In this document: positions 5,417-6,569 of the stretch, one piece after another | How positions within the stretch are numbered: the stretch's first letter is position 1 | How the letters are laid out: each line of letters starts with the position of its first letter | DNA from: Alphaproteobacteria bacterium | Lineage (GTDB): Bacteria; Pseudomonadota; Alphaproteobacteria; Micropepsales; Micropepsaceae | Direction of reading: 5' to 3' | Assembly (NCBI GenBank): GCA_003246795.1 | Contig: QKCS01000249.1 | Location: 1 to 6,569, forward strand | Length of the DNA stretch: 6,569 bases | Program-made: the position numbers and the translations under genes | The notes under the pieces: generated by a model | The model's input: the letters and a program-made list of their open reading frames with translations, nothing else | Database searches by the model: none | What the model was told of the DNA's origin: nothing

Positions 5417-5432
5417 AACGCCAGGTCTCCCG

Positions 5433-6569
5433 ATGAACATCCACGAATACCAAGCCAAAGCCGTCTTGAAAGAGTTCGGCGTCCCGGTTCCGCGCGGCAT
5501 TCCGGCCTTCACGGTCGACGAAGCCGTCAAGGCCGCGAACGACCTGGGCGGTCCGGTCTGGGTCGTAAAGGCGCAGATCCATGCCGGCGGCAGAGGCAAG
5601 GGTGGCGGCGTCAAGGTCGTGAAGTCGGTGGATGCCGTCAAATCCGAAGCGAACCGAATGCTTGGGATGACGCTGGTGACGCACCAGACCGGTCCGCAAG
5701 GCCGCGTCGTCCGCCGTCTTTATGTCGAGGAAGGCTCGGCCATTGCGCGCGAACTCTACCTCTCCATGTTGGTCGACCGCGAAACCTCGCGCATCGCCTT
5801 CATCGCCTCGACCGAAGGCGGAATGGACATCGAAGAGGTCGCGCACAAGACGCCGGAAAAGATCCTGACGGTCTACATTGATCCGGCAACGGGCATCCAA
5901 CCCTTCCACGGCCGCCGCATCGCCAAGTCGCTCGGCGTGACGGGCGAGACGGCGAAGCAGATGGGCGCGCTCATCAACAAGCTCTACAAGGCCTTCGTCG
6001 CCAAGGACATGAGCCTGCTCGAGATCAACCCGCTCGTCGTCACCGACAAGGGCGACGTCGTCTGTCTCGACGCGAAGCTGAACTTCGACGACAACGCGCT
6101 CTATCGTCACAAAGACGTGGAAGAGCTGCACGATCCGAACGAACAGGATCCGGCCGAACTCGAAGCCGCGAAATTCGATCTGAACTTCATCAAGCTCGAC
6201 GGCAACATCGGCTGCCTCGTCAACGGAGCGGGCCTGGCGATGGCGACGATGGACATCATCAAGCTCTACGGCGCGGCGCCGGCGAACTTCCTCGATGTCG
6301 GCGGCGGCGCCTCGAAGGAAAAGGTCACGGCCGCATTCAAGATCCTGCTGAAAGACAAGGCTGTCGAAGGCATCCTGGTGAACATCTTCGGCGGCATCAT
6401 GCGTTGCGACATCATCGCCGAGGGCATCATCGCCGCCGCGAAGGAGACGCATTTGAGCATTCCGCTTGTCGCGCGTCTCTCCGGCACGAACGCCGACATC
6501 GGCAAGAAGCTCTTGGCCGAATCGGGCCTCGCGCTCATTCCGGCCGACGACCTCGCCGACGCCGCCGAC
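5433..6569 (+). CDS. sucC: Succinyl-CoA synthetase (ADP-forming) beta subunit, 3' truncated by window
   Basis: The gene encodes the beta subunit of the TCA-cycle enzyme that converts succinyl-CoA to succinate with ATP or GTP formation, together with the alpha subunit SucD. The first 379 residues are present, of roughly 390-400 expected, and the window ends on a codon boundary without a stop. The N-terminus MNIHEYQAKAVLKEFGVPVP is characteristic. The ATP-grasp nucleotide loop is KAQIHAGGRGKGGGVK (46-61), with K46, G53 and R54 in the E. coli positions. LLEINPLV (195-202) and LDAK (212-215) supply E197, N199 and D213 for Mg-nucleotide binding. GNIGCLVNGAGLAMATMD (257-274) and NIFGGIMRCD (317-326) belong to the C-terminal ligase domain. 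All key residues look intact. The ATG at 5433 has only a weak AGG ribosome site (5423-5425). sucD would be expected next, outside the window. Confidence 0.98.
   Translation, partial: MNIHEYQAKAVLKEFGVPVPRGIPAFTVDEAVKAANDLGGPVWVVKAQIHAGGRGKGGGVKVVKSVDAVKSEANRMLGMTLVTHQTGPQGRVVRRLYVEEGSAIARELYLSMLVDRETSRIAFIASTEGGMDIEEVAHKTPEKILTVYIDPATGIQPFHGRRIAKSLGVTGETAKQMGALINKLYKAFVAKDMSLLEINPLVVTDKGDVVCLDAKLNFDDNALYRHKDVEELHDPNEQDPAELEAAKFDLNFIKLDGNIGCLVNGAGLAMATMDIIKLYGAAPANFLDVGGGASKEKVTAAFKILLKDKAVEGILVNIFGGIMRCDIIAEGIIAAAKETHLSIPLVARLSGTNADIGKKLLAESGLALIPADDLADAAD

Noticed and set aside
5189..5881. A 230-codon plus-strand frame across the sucC leader and 5' end
   Set aside because: It overlaps the end of one gene and the start of sucC in another frame and shows no domain.
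5346..6452. A 368-codon minus-strand frame opposite sucC
   Set aside because: sucC is unmistakable on the + strand; the antisense frame reflects its codon bias.

Overview
The window is a GC-rich chromosomal segment, about 60-65% G+C by eye, most probably from an alphaproteobacterium. The main clue is its frame. It opens with the last 33 codons of a malate dehydrogenase (mdh) and closes with a nearly complete succinyl-CoA synthetase beta subunit (sucC). These two genes are classically adjacent in the alphaproteobacterial TCA cluster mdh-sucC-sucD. I cannot name a genus.

Layout: (1) 1-675 holds the mdh 3' end and a RimJ/RimL-type GNAT acetyltransferase, 25 bp apart on the + strand. (2) 727-2395 holds an acyl-CoA dehydrogenase and a small SRPBCC/AHSA1-fold protein, 7 bp apart and probably translationally coupled. 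(3) 2392-4106 holds two crotonase-fold proteins, transcribed divergently from a 59-bp gap. The minus-strand one ends inside the stop codon of the SRPBCC gene. (4) 4198-5267 holds two small multi-span membrane proteins that I do not recognise. They are separated by a 134-bp gap carrying a near-perfect 33-nt hairpin. (5) 5268-5432 is a leader with a candidate promoter and several inverted repeats. It is followed by sucC, which runs off the window end in frame.

How the genes may work together: the acyl-CoA dehydrogenase and the two crotonases look like a small acyl-CoA handling module (oxidation, then hydration, isomerisation or hydrolysis of CoA thioesters). It sits between two TCA-cycle genes that would receive its acetyl- or succinyl-CoA products. 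The acyl-CoA dehydrogenase lacks the MCAD-type catalytic Glu and has a Glu at the alternative isovaleryl/long-chain position. Both crotonases lack the two catalytic Glu residues of classical enoyl-CoA hydratase and instead carry an acidic residue at the PaaG-like position. Real substrates therefore cannot be read from generic family names. No RNA genes, CRISPR arrays, insertion sequences or phage genes were seen, and no gene-free stretch exceeds 165 bp. I found no convincing wholly new system. The most distinctive points are the split mdh-sucC arrangement, the active-site substitutions and the intergenic hairpins.
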